Source of the DNA: BOG-224 sp963783505
GTDB taxonomy: Bacteria; Acidobacteriota; Terriglobia; Bryobacterales; Bryobacteraceae
Assembly: GCA_963783505.1 (NCBI GenBank)
Contig: CAWAOP010000048.1
Coordinates: forward strand, 1 to 64,000
Direction: 5' to 3'
Length of the DNA stretch: 64,000 nt
Every line of letters starts with the position of its first letter. Position 1 is the stretch's first letter. The notes below the pieces were generated by a model. It ran no database searches. It was not told the origin of the DNA and worked only from the letters and a program-made list of their open reading frames with translations. The translations under genes and the position numbers were made by a program. Shown here piece after piece: positions 56,216-64,000 of the stretch.

Positions 56216-57969
56216 AACGCCTGTTGTGGTTTTGCCTTCTGCTGTCCCCGGCGCTTACAGCCCAAACCCCGCAGTTTAACGAGCGGGTCCGGTTCGTAGT
56301 GGACGCTTACGCCCACCCCAAGAGCGACGCGCCGATGGGCTATGCCAACATCGCCGCCAAGCTGTGGCTGAAGGAAGACGCCGAGGCGTGCTCGCGCCGT
56401 CTCGAACAGATTCTCGCCGACGGTCCCACGGGAGACATGTTCTGGATGTACCCGGTGACCGCCATCGCCTATCTCGACCGCGGCCAGTTGACGGATTCGG
56501 CGCGGCAGGCCCTGCGCCGCGCTTGGCAAACCTACATGCCTTACCGCGGCGATACGGAGAATCACTGGGTGATGTACTACACCAGCCTGTATCTCATGTC
56601 GCAACTGTGGCCGAACCAGCCGGGCGGCCAGTGGTACACCGGGAAATCCTCGGAAGAAAACCTGCGCGAAGCTGCCGGTTGGATTGAATCGTGGGTCCGG
56701 CTCACTACGCGCCGCGGCCAGGGCGAGTACGACAGCCCCAACTACATGGGCCTGTACTTCCTCTCGATGTCCTACCTGGCCGAATGGGCGAAAGACCCGG
56801 CCATGAAGAAACGCGCGGAGATGATGCTGGAATACCTGATGGCCGATTACGCCGCCGAGACCCTCGACGGCGTTTACGTGGGCGCCCATTCGCGCGTGTA
56901 TGACCGCCAGGTGGTCGAGAAATGGAACAACCCTTCGAGTGACTTCGGCTGGGCGCTGTTCGGGCTTGGCCATCATTTGCCCACCCCCGATGGGTCACTC
57001 CTTTTCTATATGGTGGCCAGCGCGATGGAGCCGCCGGACATTCTGAAACAGATCGCCACGGACCGCTCGCAGCCCTACACGCACTACGAGCTCAAGCGCA
57101 CGCGCAACCGCTGGCGGTTCTTCGACGAATTGCATGGGCCCGTGTACAAGACCACCTACGTGCGCCGCGAATACGCCGTCAGTTCCGACCAGGGCGGGAC
57201 GTTGCAACCCATTCAGGAACACTCCTGGGACGTCACCTGGAATCTGGCCGACCCGCGCGGCGTCGAGAATACTCTCTTCACGCTGCACCCGTATTCGTCG
57301 CTCGAAGAACTCCAAACGTATTTCGTGTTTCCGCCCGATGTGGGGATGGCGGACGTGGTCGGCTCGAAGAAGAGCTACGATTCGCCGGACAAGTTCGTGG
57401 GAGGGTCGCCGTACGAGAAGATTTTTCAGGACCAGGACACTGTGATCGCGCTGTACGATATTCCGCGCGATACCCGCTTCCCGCACATTAACGGGTTCTT
57501 TTCCAAAGACCTGTCCGAATTGCGGGAAGACCCTTCGGGCTGGATCTTCGCGCGGGGCGGTGACGCGCTGATTGCCTGCCGCCCGCTCCAGCCGTACAAT
57601 TGGAAACCGATCGATGGCGGCGGCAAGCGGCTGTTCAGCCCGCACCTGAAAAATGGAATGGTGGTGCAAGTGGCGGCGCGCTCGGAATTCGCGGATATGG
57701 AAGCCTTCCGGCGGGCCATTCTCGCGCTGCCGCTCGAGTTCAAAACGGAGCCCACGCCGTGGGTCCGCTTCCGTTCGCTTCGCGGCCAGACGCTGGAGTT
57801 CACCTACGGCCAGACGCCGCAAGTGAACGGCTCCGCGCTCGATTACGCGCATTGGCCGCTCTTCGGCGGTCCGTTCGTGGAGGCCGCCGTGGATTCCGAA
57901 CAGTTGATCCTCAAGTACGGAGCCAGGCGCCGCATCCTGGACTTCCTGCGGCTCACAGTGACGGAGTAG
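56212..57969 (+). CDS. Secreted protein, probably an alpha/alpha toroid fold
   Basis: A 585-residue exported protein that I do not recognise as a named family. Signal MKRLLWFCLLLSPALTAQ. Residues 20-320 are helix-rich with aromatic repeats (NIAAKLWLKEDAEACSRRL; FWMYPVTAIAYLDRGQLT; HWVMYYTSLYLMSQLWPNQ; NYMGLYFLSMSYLAEWAKD), the pattern of (alpha/alpha) toroids seen in heparinase-like and glycosidase folds. The second half is beta-rich (YVRREYAVSSDQGGTL; FFSKDLSELREDPSGWIFAR), as in polysaccharide lyases with toroid plus beta-sandwich. A lyase or hydrolase of polysaccharide is plausible but unproven. The start overlaps the propeller stop by four bases. Confidence 0.7.
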   Translation: MKRLLWFCLLLSPALTAQTPQFNERVRFVVDAYAHPKSDAPMGYANIAAKLWLKEDAEACSRRLEQILADGPTGDMFWMYPVTAIAYLDRGQLTDSARQALRRAWQTYMPYRGDTENHWVMYYTSLYLMSQLWPNQPGGQWYTGKSSEENLREAAGWIESWVRLTTRRGQGEYDSPNYMGLYFLSMSYLAEWAKDPAMKKRAEMMLEYLMADYAAETLDGVYVGAHSRVYDRQVVEKWNNPSSDFGWALFGLGHHLPTPDGSLLFYMVASAMEPPDILKQIATDRSQPYTHYELKRTRNRWRFFDELHGPVYKTTYVRREYAVSSDQGGTLQPIQEHSWDVTWNLADPRGVENTLFTLHPYSSLEELQTYFVFPPDVGMADVVGSKKSYDSPDKFVGGSPYEKIFQDQDTVIALYDIPRDTRFPHINGFFSKDLSELREDPSGWIFARGGDALIACRPLQPYNWKPIDGGGKRLFSPHLKNGMVVQVAARSEFADMEAFRRAILALPLEFKTEPTPWVRFRSLRGQTLEFTYGQTPQVNGSALDYAHWPLFGGPFVEAAVDSEQLILKYGARRRILDFLRLTVTE

Positions 57970-58034
57970 TGCCCGAGAGGTAGGGTGCCCAAGGGAGCGC
58001 GTCAGAAACGGGAATCCCGATAGTGGCTGAACTC

Positions 58035-58137
58035 CAAGCTCCGGAGGAGCGAAAGCAAGTAGCCCACGGCGCGAGCCGTGGGAAGGCAGCGAAATCGATC
58101 AAGCCCCGGCACGGGGCGAAAGAACGCTCTTTCGCCC
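58035..58137 (+). repeat. Dispersed two-hairpin repeat, forward copy
   Basis: Three elements in a row: AAGCTCCGGAGGAGCG (from 58037), the hairpin CCCACGGC-GCGA-GCCGTGGG (58063-58082), and GGGCGAAAGA-ACGC-TCTTTCGCCC, a perfect 10-bp stem (58114-58137). The order mirrors the copy at 14964-15046. It lies in the 436-base gap 57970-58405, which otherwise shows no gene. Confidence 0.7.
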
Positions 58138-58405
58138 TGCCCTTTTCATCTCTGTCGAAGCGTCGAATCCCCATACTCAACATCGCCACTGTAGTCACGG
58201 TCATCACAGCGGCGGCAATCATCTCCAGTTTGGCCGCTGAACCCACATAGCGCATCCCGGCTCCAACCGCACCCGCCCGGTCGGGTAACGGCGTCCACCG
58301 CGGCGGCAACGCACACAGCGCCCCACTTGCCCTCCTGGTATCCCCGATCTTTGCCGCAGCCGAACGCGTTGCAGTAGAATCAAGCCGTAACGGAGCCTAC
58401 CACCA

Positions 58406-59114
58406 ATGCGCCGATCCATCAAGCTCGCATTCGCATTTACCGCAGTCTCCTGGTGCCAAGCACAGCCGCAACCCCTCGCCGTCAAGGTCGAGACGCCGAT
58501 ACCCGTGAAGTTGGAGATGCCAGCGCAGCGCCCTTGGGCGCGGCTATTGGAAATCCTCCTCTCCGGGATCGTTGGCGCTTCCGGTGCCTTGATCGCGGTT
58601 GCGTTGAGCAACAAGCACAATGCTGCCGAGAACGCAGCGAATCGCAAATTCGAATTGGAGAAGCTCAATCGAGAGTACAGCTTTGGATTAAAGCGAGACG
58701 TGCCTCACTCGGGTCACCCAATCGCTCGTCCAAACCATCCACGCCCTCGAAGCATGGAGCCATGCTAAAACTGATCCAGAGTACTTGGAAAACTCAGGAG
58801 CAAGTGCAGCCGAAATTCAACAGGCAGTTGAAGACACAGAGAAGGCCTGGGTCGAATTTCGACTCAGACGAACCGAGCTGAGCCTAAACACAGCGTCCGC
58901 CTCCCTGGCCGTGTCTGACGGTCTTTGGAAATCAGCCCAAACCATCGCCCAATTAATAGATGACGCCAATTTGCAAGCATCCAATCGAGATTCCGGCTGG
59001 ACTTCTCGTTTAGAAGGCGTGCACCACAAAATAAGGCAGTTTACCCAAGACGCCCAAAAGGAGCTTGGCATCGTCCGTATAGCCGGAACGCCCAACCGGG
59101 GGAACGATCATTGA
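58406..59114 (+). CDS. Small membrane-anchored coiled-coil protein (one frameshift)
   Basis: After deleting one base near 58690-58705 the gene encodes about 235 residues. The start ATG 58406 gives signal-like MRRSIKLAFAFTAVSWCQA, then one membrane helix (LLEILLSGIVGASGALIAVAL). A long charged coiled coil follows (NAAENAANRKFELEKLNREY), which after repair continues in TCLTRVTQSLVQTIHALEAW and ENSGASAAEIQQAVEDTEKAW to the stop at 59114. No named domain is seen. Third-position GC is lower than in the main cluster, like the next small gene, so this may be a recently acquired or fast-evolving patch. Confidence 0.6.
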
Positions 59115-59229
59115 CCGTGCGGATGACTCGGATGAAAGTGGATCGCAAGAAGGGGGTCAACTCGAGAATGCGGAGGTCAGGCGTGGAGAAGAGCCTGCGC
59201 CGGTTTCGTTAGCTAAATAGGGAGGCCAA

Positions 59230-59622
59230 ATGAAAAACTTCTTGAAGTTTGTTGGCAGCATAGCTATTGGGGTCGTACTGAGCTTGTATACCGCTTTCGT
59301 TCTTCAACTGCTCTGGAACTGGTTTGCAACGCAAGCATTTCACGTCGAGAGCATTGGGTACTGGAACATGTGCGGTTTGCTGCTTATTGTGGCCGTGGTG
59401 AGGACAAAGATCAGCGACAGAGCGGAAACGCCATTGTGGGTTAGGGCAATGACAATGCTTGAGGCTTGTCTGCCTGAAGAGAAGCGAGCGGAGACAATGC
59501 GCCAAGTCGATGAAGGAGAAATGGCTAGATTCTTCCGTCCGACTGCCATTAACAGCAGGGAGGCGCTCGGGATCACGTTCCTCCTCGTCGTTGGCTTCGT
59601 GATTCACACGTCACTTCCGTAG
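59230..59622 (+). CDS. Small two- to three-helix membrane protein of unknown function
   Basis: A 130-residue protein: one long N-terminal helix (FVGSIAIGVVLSLYTAFVLQLLW), a second (YWNMCGLLLIVAVVRT), a soluble charged middle (PEEKRAETMRQVDEGEMARF) and a last helix (LGITFLLVVGFVIHTSL). There is a good ribosome site (AGGGAGG, 59219-59225) before the ATG. Composition is AT-richer than most genes here. There is no family I can name. It shares direction and base composition with the coiled-coil gene before it, 115 bases away. Confidence 0.6.
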   Translation: MKNFLKFVGSIAIGVVLSLYTAFVLQLLWNWFATQAFHVESIGYWNMCGLLLIVAVVRTKISDRAETPLWVRAMTMLEACLPEEKRAETMRQVDEGEMARFFRPTAINSREALGITFLLVVGFVIHTSLP

Positions 59623-59703
59623 GCACATGCGGCACTGCACCCGCCCTGTTCGGTTTGCCCCAACAAAATTCCGAAAAGCCGGTATTCGCCATCGAAAAAC
59701 GCT

Positions 59704-59770
59704 GAACGAAAAGGGGACAGATTTAATCGCTGGAGGGGTGGGACGGGTTCGGAAGTTTGGTTGCGAGGGC
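59704..59770 (+). repeat. Left copy of an imperfect direct repeat (att-like)
   Basis: GAACGAAAAGGGGAC, TTTAATCGCTGG, CGGGTT and GGAAGTTTGGTTGCG recur in the same order at 60736-60815, where the copy ends inside the tRNA-fMet 3' end. This copy lacks about 14 bases near its middle. The two copies are about 1 kb apart and flank VapBC. Confidence 0.65.
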
Positions 59771-59911
59771 GCACGTTGAAGCCATTCATAACGCCCTCGC
59801 GGGTTGGCTCGTGCGCCGTTGGGCGCTGCCCAGGAACGGTTGGCGGGCCCGGCGGGTACCATCTCCGGGGCCGGGGCCGCGCATCCCGGCGGCGAGGAAA
59901 GCCGGGAAATG

Positions 59912-60325
59912 TCAAGCGAAGGGGTTTACGACTCGCACGCGTCCATACCGCTGCCCGTGACTCAAGTCTTCGGAGTAGACTGTGTCGGCGCCAAGCGCCT
60001 CGGCGGCGGCGAGGATCGCCGCGTCCCAGTAGGAAATCTTGAATCGCTCGGATTGCTCGATCGCGATTCGCACCAACCGATGGTCAATGGCCTGACACGG
60101 AAAGGCAGCCCACTGCTCAATCCACTCCAGGGCTTGCGCGGCGGAAATCGGGCGCGCCGCCTTCCTTACTACGGTCACAAAGAATTCCTGCAACACCTGC
60201 GCCGACGTTCCGAAGTCCACCGTTTCCACAAGCTCCAAAGCTCGCGCTCTCTTTGGTTCGTCTTTGCCCGCGCCTATCGCTGCGTAGACGAGGACATTGG
60301 TGTCGAAGAACGCCCTAACGGTCAT
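59912..60325 (-). CDS. vapC: VapC-type PIN-domain toxin
   Basis: A 137-residue PIN-fold ribonuclease. The acidic residues typical of the active site are visible: Asp in RAFFDTNVLVYA near the start, Glu in QVLQEFFVTVV, Asp in ISYWDAAILAAAEALG and Asp in VYSEDLSHGQRY. VapC toxins cleave specific RNAs, often tRNAs, when freed from antitoxin. Its ATG overlaps the end of the antitoxin gene by 11 bases, the usual arrangement. It is likely cytoplasmic and under shared control with vapB. Type II toxin-antitoxin call is strong; the RNA target is unknown. Confidence 0.92.
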   Translation of the reverse strand: MTVRAFFDTNVLVYAAIGAGKDEPKRARALELVETVDFGTSAQVLQEFFVTVVRKAARPISAAQALEWIEQWAAFPCQAIDHRLVRIAIEQSERFKISYWDAAILAAAEALGADTVYSEDLSHGQRYGRVRVVNPFA

Positions 60326-60545
60326 GCAAATCCTCGCGGGTCCACGTTTTTCTACCGAGCCGGCCTTGAGATTGCGCGCTCAACCGCCGCAAGCGCGCCC
60401 GTGCGCGCTTAGCCCGATCCTCGTGCGCGGCGAGACGGGTCAAGTACTCACGCACCAGGGCGTTCACTGTGGAGTTGCGTTCGGCCGCACAGCGGCGAAC
60501 GGTAGCCAGGGTATTCTCGTCTACGCTGAGCGTGATGTTCTTCAT
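60315..60545 (-). CDS. vapB: VapB-type antitoxin
   Basis: A 76-residue antitoxin. The start is ATG 60545 (MKNITLSVDENTLATVRRCA); the frame is open upstream but not protein-like. The first 45 residues fit a ribbon-helix-helix domain (VRRCAAERNSTVNALVREYL). The tail RGRKTW-like QGRLGRKTWTREDLHDR is the unstructured toxin-binding end. It overlaps vapC by 11 bases. A palindrome just upstream of its start is the probable autoregulatory operator. Confidence 0.88.
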   Translation of the reverse strand: MKNITLSVDENTLATVRRCAAERNSTVNALVREYLTRLAAHEDRAKRARARLRRLSAQSQGRLGRKTWTREDLHDR

Positions 60546-60548
60546 AAC

Positions 60549-60569
60549 CACAGTATATGTGTAACTGTG
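60549..60569 (-). promoter_or_regulatory. Candidate VapB operator and promoter
   Basis: CACAGT (60549-60554) and ACTGTG (60564-60569) form an inverted repeat with a nine-base spacer, only a few bases before the vapB ATG. The minus strand also reads TATACT at 60557-60552, a plausible -10 box overlapping the palindrome. Binding of VapBC here would block transcription. It is a prediction from sequence alone. Confidence 0.5.
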
Positions 60570-60735
60570 TGACCGCGCAATCGGCAACGCGCCATGTCGC
60601 TCGGCGCAACGGCGGCGCCCCATTCTCCGCACAAGAGGCTCTCCTTACACATCGGCCGGCCACCGTCATCGGAGCCAAGTCCCGGCCAAGTTGAGGTGGA
60701 TCGACGCTCCGGCTCTGCCAGGCGTGAAGGAGTTT

Positions 60736-60802
60736 GAACGAAAAGGGGACGGAGTAGAGTGACGGATTTGATCGCTGGATGGGTAGTACGGGTTTGGAAG
60801 TT

Positions 60803-60815
<13 letters not shown>
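60736..60815 (+). repeat. Right copy of the imperfect direct repeat, ending in tRNA-fMet
   Basis: Shares GAACGAAAAGGGGAC, TTGATCGCTGG and GGAAGTTTGGTTGCG with 59704-59770. The last dozen bases are the 3' end of the tRNA gene, including its CCA. Confidence 0.65.
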
Positions 60816-60879
<64 letters not shown>

Positions 60880-60983
60880 TAATGATTCTAGCGCAGCAGG
60901 GGCGCCAGAAGCAACCTTCAATATCCGAAATTGGCGCGACGCCGGGGGGCGCAGACGCCGGCGACGGCGCGGCCGGGCGAGGT

Positions 60984-61286
60984 TCAGCGCCGTTGCAGCT
61001 TTGCCAGTTCCCCGAACCCGATGTAGAGGTTCACGGCGCCGAGCGCGCTGATGGCCCAGCGGACACACGTGTTATGCCAGTACGGCTGCCACGCGGGGCG
61101 GAAGGCGGCGAAATCCCTTGCGTAGTGCGTCCACGGGAACAGCGCCAGGAAAAAACCGGCCTCCAGGTAGAAGCTGATCAGCAGAGCCGTTCCCAGGATG
61201 CGGGGCCAGCGGCGGGGAGCCCGTCCGAGCGCCGGCTGGCCAGCGCCGGATGGAATCCCGTTTGCCTCCGGATCGCCCGGCGTCAT
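60984..61286 (-). CDS. Small membrane protein downstream of rnhB
   Basis: A 100-residue protein whose ATG overlaps the rnhB stop (ATGA, 61283-61286), so it is coupled to rnhB. Two hydrophobic segments are seen (ILGTALLISFYLEAGFFLALF and AISALGAVNLYIGFGELAKL) with WTHYARDFAAFRP between them. The Pro/Gly/Ala-rich N-terminus is cytoplasmic or a linker. Not a family I can name, but its linkage to rnhB-rplS suggests a small conserved acidobacterial protein. It is followed by the initiator tRNA on the same strand. Confidence 0.7.
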   Translation of the reverse strand: MTPGDPEANGIPSGAGQPALGRAPRRWPRILGTALLISFYLEAGFFLALFPWTHYARDFAAFRPAWQPYWHNTCVRWAISALGAVNLYIGFGELAKLQRR

Positions 61287-61969
61287 AGCGCTCCCGCCGG
61301 CTGGAACAGGTTCATCTGCGATCCGGAACCGAGAGGGAAGCGCGCGCGCGCCCGCACCGGCTCGAAGCTCAACCGATGCAGCGGCGTGATGCCGTGGGCG
61401 TCCAGCGCTTTCAAATGTTCCGCCGTCCCGTAACCCTTGTGCGAGGCGAGACCGTATTCCGGGTATGCCTTGTCCCACTCGCGCATCAATTCGTCCCTGT
61501 GAACCTTGGCCAGAATCGACGCGGCCGCGATGGCATGGCACCGCGCATCGCCCTTGATCAGCGCCGATTGCGGCCGCGGACAATCGATGGTGGCCGCATC
61601 CACCAGCAGGTAGTCCGGCGCGGGCTTTAGCCGGCTGACAGCCAGTTTCATGGCCAGCCGCGAAGCCTGGTAGATGTTGATCTGGTCGATGGTGGCCGCA
61701 TCCACCGACGCAACCGCGAACGCCGCGGCGCGCTCGAGGATCAGCGCGGCCAGTTCCTCCCGCTTCTGCGGCGAGAGCTGTTTGCTATCGTTCAGGCCGT
61801 CAATGGGCCGTTCGGGATCGAGCGCCACGGCGCCGGCGACCACCGGACCGAACAGCGCGCCACGCCCGGCTTCGTCGACGCCGGCCACCAAGGCAAAGCC
61901 CCGCGCGCGCAACTCGCGCTCGATCGTATCTTCGCATCGGAACTGGGCGCCCGCCGGGTCGGGTCGCAT
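61283..61969 (-). CDS. rnhB: Ribonuclease HII
   Basis: A 228-residue RNase HII, which nicks RNA-DNA hybrids and removes misincorporated ribonucleotides. Motifs: LVAGVDEAGRGALFGPVVAGAV with the DE pair, LNDSKQLSPQKRE, VDAATIDQINIYQASRLAM, YLLVDAATIDCPRPQ and IAAASILAKVHRDELMREW with YPEYGLASHKGYGTAEH. All four metal-binding acids appear to be intact. It lies 17 bases downstream of rplS, matching the common trmD-rplS-rnhB order of bacteria. The start is ATG 61969. Confidence 0.95.
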   Translation of the reverse strand: MRPDPAGAQFRCEDTIERELRARGFALVAGVDEAGRGALFGPVVAGAVALDPERPIDGLNDSKQLSPQKREELAALILERAAAFAVASVDAATIDQINIYQASRLAMKLAVSRLKPAPDYLLVDAATIDCPRPQSALIKGDARCHAIAAASILAKVHRDELMREWDKAYPEYGLASHKGYGTAEHLKALDAHGITPLHRLSFEPVRARARFPLGSGSQMNLFQPAGAL

Positions 61970-61986
61970 GGAAAAAGGGGCGGCGG

Positions 61987-62337
61987 TTATTCGCGCTCTT
62001 TGAGGCGAGCGGCCTTGCCCTTGAGCTCGCGCAGATAGTAGAGCTTGGCGCGGCGCACGCGGCCGGTTCTCACGACATCGATGTGGTCGATAACCCTGGC
62101 ATTCAGCGGGAAGATGCGCTCCACGCCGTGGCCGAAGCTGATCTTGCGGACTGTGAACGTCTCGCCCATGCCCGTGTTCTTCCGGGCAATGACGGTACCT
62201 TCAAAAGCCTGCAACCGCTCCTTGTCGCCTTCCTTGATCTTCACGTGGACGCGGATGGTATCGCCGGAGCGGAACACGGGGGCGTCCTGCTCCCGCTTGT
62301 TCTTCTGAATGAACTTCGTCAACAACGCATTCTGCAT
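61987..62337 (-). CDS. rplS: 50S ribosomal protein L19
   Basis: A 116-residue L19. The sequence RSGDTIRVHVKIKEGDKERL, FEGTVIARKNTGMGETFTVR, ISFGHGVERIFPLNARVIDH and the basic ending RRAKLYYLRELKGKAARLKE match the family over the whole length. L19 sits at the interface of the two ribosomal subunits. First gene of the rplS-rnhB unit seen here; trmD, the usual upstream partner, is not immediately upstream, where a DUF4139 gene lies instead. Confidence 0.97.
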   Translation of the reverse strand: MQNALLTKFIQKNKREQDAPVFRSGDTIRVHVKIKEGDKERLQAFEGTVIARKNTGMGETFTVRKISFGHGVERIFPLNARVIDHIDVVRTGRVRRAKLYYLRELKGKAARLKERE

Positions 62338-62388
62338 GACAATTCCCGTAATTCTCTATCTTATACGAAACAGGGGTGGTTCCGCTAA

Positions 62389-64000
62389 TCAGAACGACAA
62401 GGCTTCGATCAACTTCGCCAGTTCGGCCTCCATCGCGTCTTTCTGCTTCTGCAATTCCGCCTGGCGGTCGCGCAGCGTGGCCAGTTGCCGTTCGTGATCG
62501 TCGATTTGTTTGGCGTAGTTCTGCACCTGCTGCTGCTGGCCGCTCACGTTGTTGAGGCTTTCGATGTTTCGGCGGATGTGTTCCTCGTCCGTTAGCAAAT
62601 CGCCGGTCTTGCTGCGGACGTCCGCCAGCGCCCGGTCGTTTTCGGCGATGCGCGATTTCTGGTCTGCGATGCGCTGCAACCGATCGCGGCCCGCCTGGCT
62701 GATGGTCGCGTTACTGACGTATTCCAGCAGAGTACCGGGCGTGAGGTTGCTCACCGAATAGCTTTGGTCGAATACGCGCTCCTCGCTCACTGCAAATTCC
62801 TCCGTGGCGCCCGCGCCCAGGCGGATCTCAAACCGGTACGCCGAAGCCGTCTTCTCCGAGGGTTTTTGATTGAGCAATGTGTAACCCGCGCGCAACGGAT
62901 GTTCCAGAATCAGCGTCTTGGCCTTTTGATCGACGTTGCGGATCGTGTAGGTGCGCGTTTCCTCGGCGGCCATCTTTGTGGTGAGAAGTCCACGGTTTGC
63001 GTGAACCTCCCGCACGACCGCCGCCTTGCTGCCGAACGCATCGGTGATGCGCGTACCGAGGTCCACGGCGTAGCTGATGAGGCGCTTGTCGCCGGCCTTC
63101 AAGGTTTCCATTAGCGCTTCGCCGCCGTAGGCGCCGCCGTCGTAAACCGTGATGGGGCCGCCATCGAGCGTCTTGCCGCTGTTGTTGGTGAGTTCCGCCG
63201 CGTCGGTGGGATGCTGCGAGCTGTGATCGGAATAGATCAGCAGCTTGCGGCCTTCGAGCTGCTGTTGCAGGAACGGCAGCATGGCGGACTCGCTCTTGCG
63301 AATGGTGACCGGTTGAGCGATGCGGTATTCGAAAAGCTCGCCTAATTCCTGCCCGGCGGCCGAGGAGACGATGGTGCTCGGTGCGGCAGCCGGAGCCGAC
63401 ATGCGAAGCATCGGCTGGGGTAGGCGCCCGCGTCAGCCAAACCGCCAATCTGCGCCATTGGAGCCGGAGACGCCCCAGCAGCCATCGCCCGCGCCGCCAT
63501 GGGCAAGTTCCCTCCGACGGCTCCGCCGCGGCCACCGCCTCCGCCCGCCGCGCCCTGCCCCGGGCCGTTCGACACAATCCCGTTCGCAAAGGGGTCGTAC
63601 CCCCCCTCATGCACCACCGGCTGCGCCGCGCGATCCTCGGCCAGTTCCGCCGTCTGGCGCTGCACGTAACGCGGAGCGTAAAGCTGGCTCACGAATGAAA
63701 TCGGCCTGCCCGAAACCAGCGAAAGCTGGACGTTGTTCCAATCCTCGCCCGTCGTGTTATCGACGATGGCCCAGCCTTCAAGCGTTGGTTGACCTGTCGC
63801 CGGGAAGATCAAGCGATAGCTCGATTTCCAGACCGCGGTCGGAATCGTGTAACTGGCCAACAGTTCGCGCGCCGGTGCGCTGGTGGAATCGATGTACACG
63901 CTGCGCTTCTCCTTCGATCGCGCCGCCGCCACCGCCGCCAGATACTCCTGGAACTGTTTTTGCAGCGTCGTGTCCGACAAGCGCAAACCAGAAGCTGCGC
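62389..64000 (-). CDS. DUF4139-family protein (one frameshift, cut by window edge)
   Basis: The C-terminal part of a large protein with a DUF4139 domain: YTIPTAVWKSSYRLIFPATG and EGWAIVDNTTGEDWNNVQLS, then after the break FEYRIAQPVTIRKSESAMLP, LLNQKPSEKTASAYRFEI and a C-terminal coiled coil (LQRIADQKSRIAENDRALAD; DDHERQLATLRDRQAELQKQ). A Gly/Ala-rich stretch (GPGQGAAGGGGGRGG) sits between the two halves. The frame changes near 63405-63425 in a C run; one added base restores the join. The DUF4139 family includes mucoidy-inhibitor-like proteins, function unclear. The start lies beyond base 64000. Confidence 0.8.

Noticed and set aside
59750..59775. A second tRNA fragment at the left repeat
   Set aside because: Only the last 8-10 bases of the tRNA match, with no cloverleaf; treated as part of the direct repeat.

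Overview
The window looks like chromosome of a soil-type acidobacterium, most likely near Solibacter/Bryobacter. This is an inference from high GC, large secreted proteins with Ala/Gly/Arg/Pro-rich linkers (PAGRGA-type), an Oar-like TonB receptor with a carboxypeptidase-regulatory domain, YncE-phosphoesterase and PEP-CTERM proteins, many secreted carbohydrate esterases, and several dispersed palindromic repeats. There is no phage, transposase or CRISPR array.

Layout. 1-5.6 kb (minus): an RND efflux operon (adaptor, inner-membrane pump, outer-membrane factor). 5.7-12.7 kb (plus): YncE/phosphoesterase, a CBM48-type esterase and a GH3 glucosidase with PA14. 13.2-14.8 kb: an orphan membrane protein. 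15.3-19.7 kb (plus): two FAD-linked oxidases around a CCG-domain Fe-S protein. 19.9-28.2 kb: tannase, type-B carboxylesterase, a CE12-CE8 pectin esterase fusion and two tandem CE1-like esterases. 28.4-40.2 kb (minus): a PEP-CTERM protein, then an exopolysaccharide locus (ribbon-helix-helix protein, chain-length protein, export protein, initiating sugar transferase, methyltransferase, flippase, ligase/polymerase, three glycosyltransferases). 40.7-42.2 kb: a glycerol facilitator and a small DMT transporter. 42.3-47.4 kb (plus): TonB receptor and GH39 glycosidase. 47.6-53.7 kb (minus): ABC-F ATPase, small secreted protein, secreted beta-helix protein, and a SLOG-like protein with two transmembrane hairpins. 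53.9-58 kb (plus): an exported PLP enzyme, a beta-propeller and an all-alpha secreted protein. 58.4-60.6 kb: small membrane proteins and a VapBC module between imperfect repeats. 60.8-64 kb (minus): initiator tRNA, small membrane protein, rnhB, rplS and an edge-truncated DUF4139 protein.

Together the genes suggest polymer scavenging: deacetylation and de-esterification of hemicellulose, pectin and aromatic esters, glycosidases for the released sugars, import, and possible aromatic oxidation, plus capsule production.

At least nine genes contain frameshifts that can be repaired by one- or two-base changes, mostly extra bases in short runs. I read these mainly as consensus errors rather than decay, so joined coordinates are given. 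The least ordinary items are the SLOG-like membrane protein, the FAD/Fe-S/FAD module, the CE12-CE8 fusion, and the VapBC module between repeats beside tRNA-fMet.
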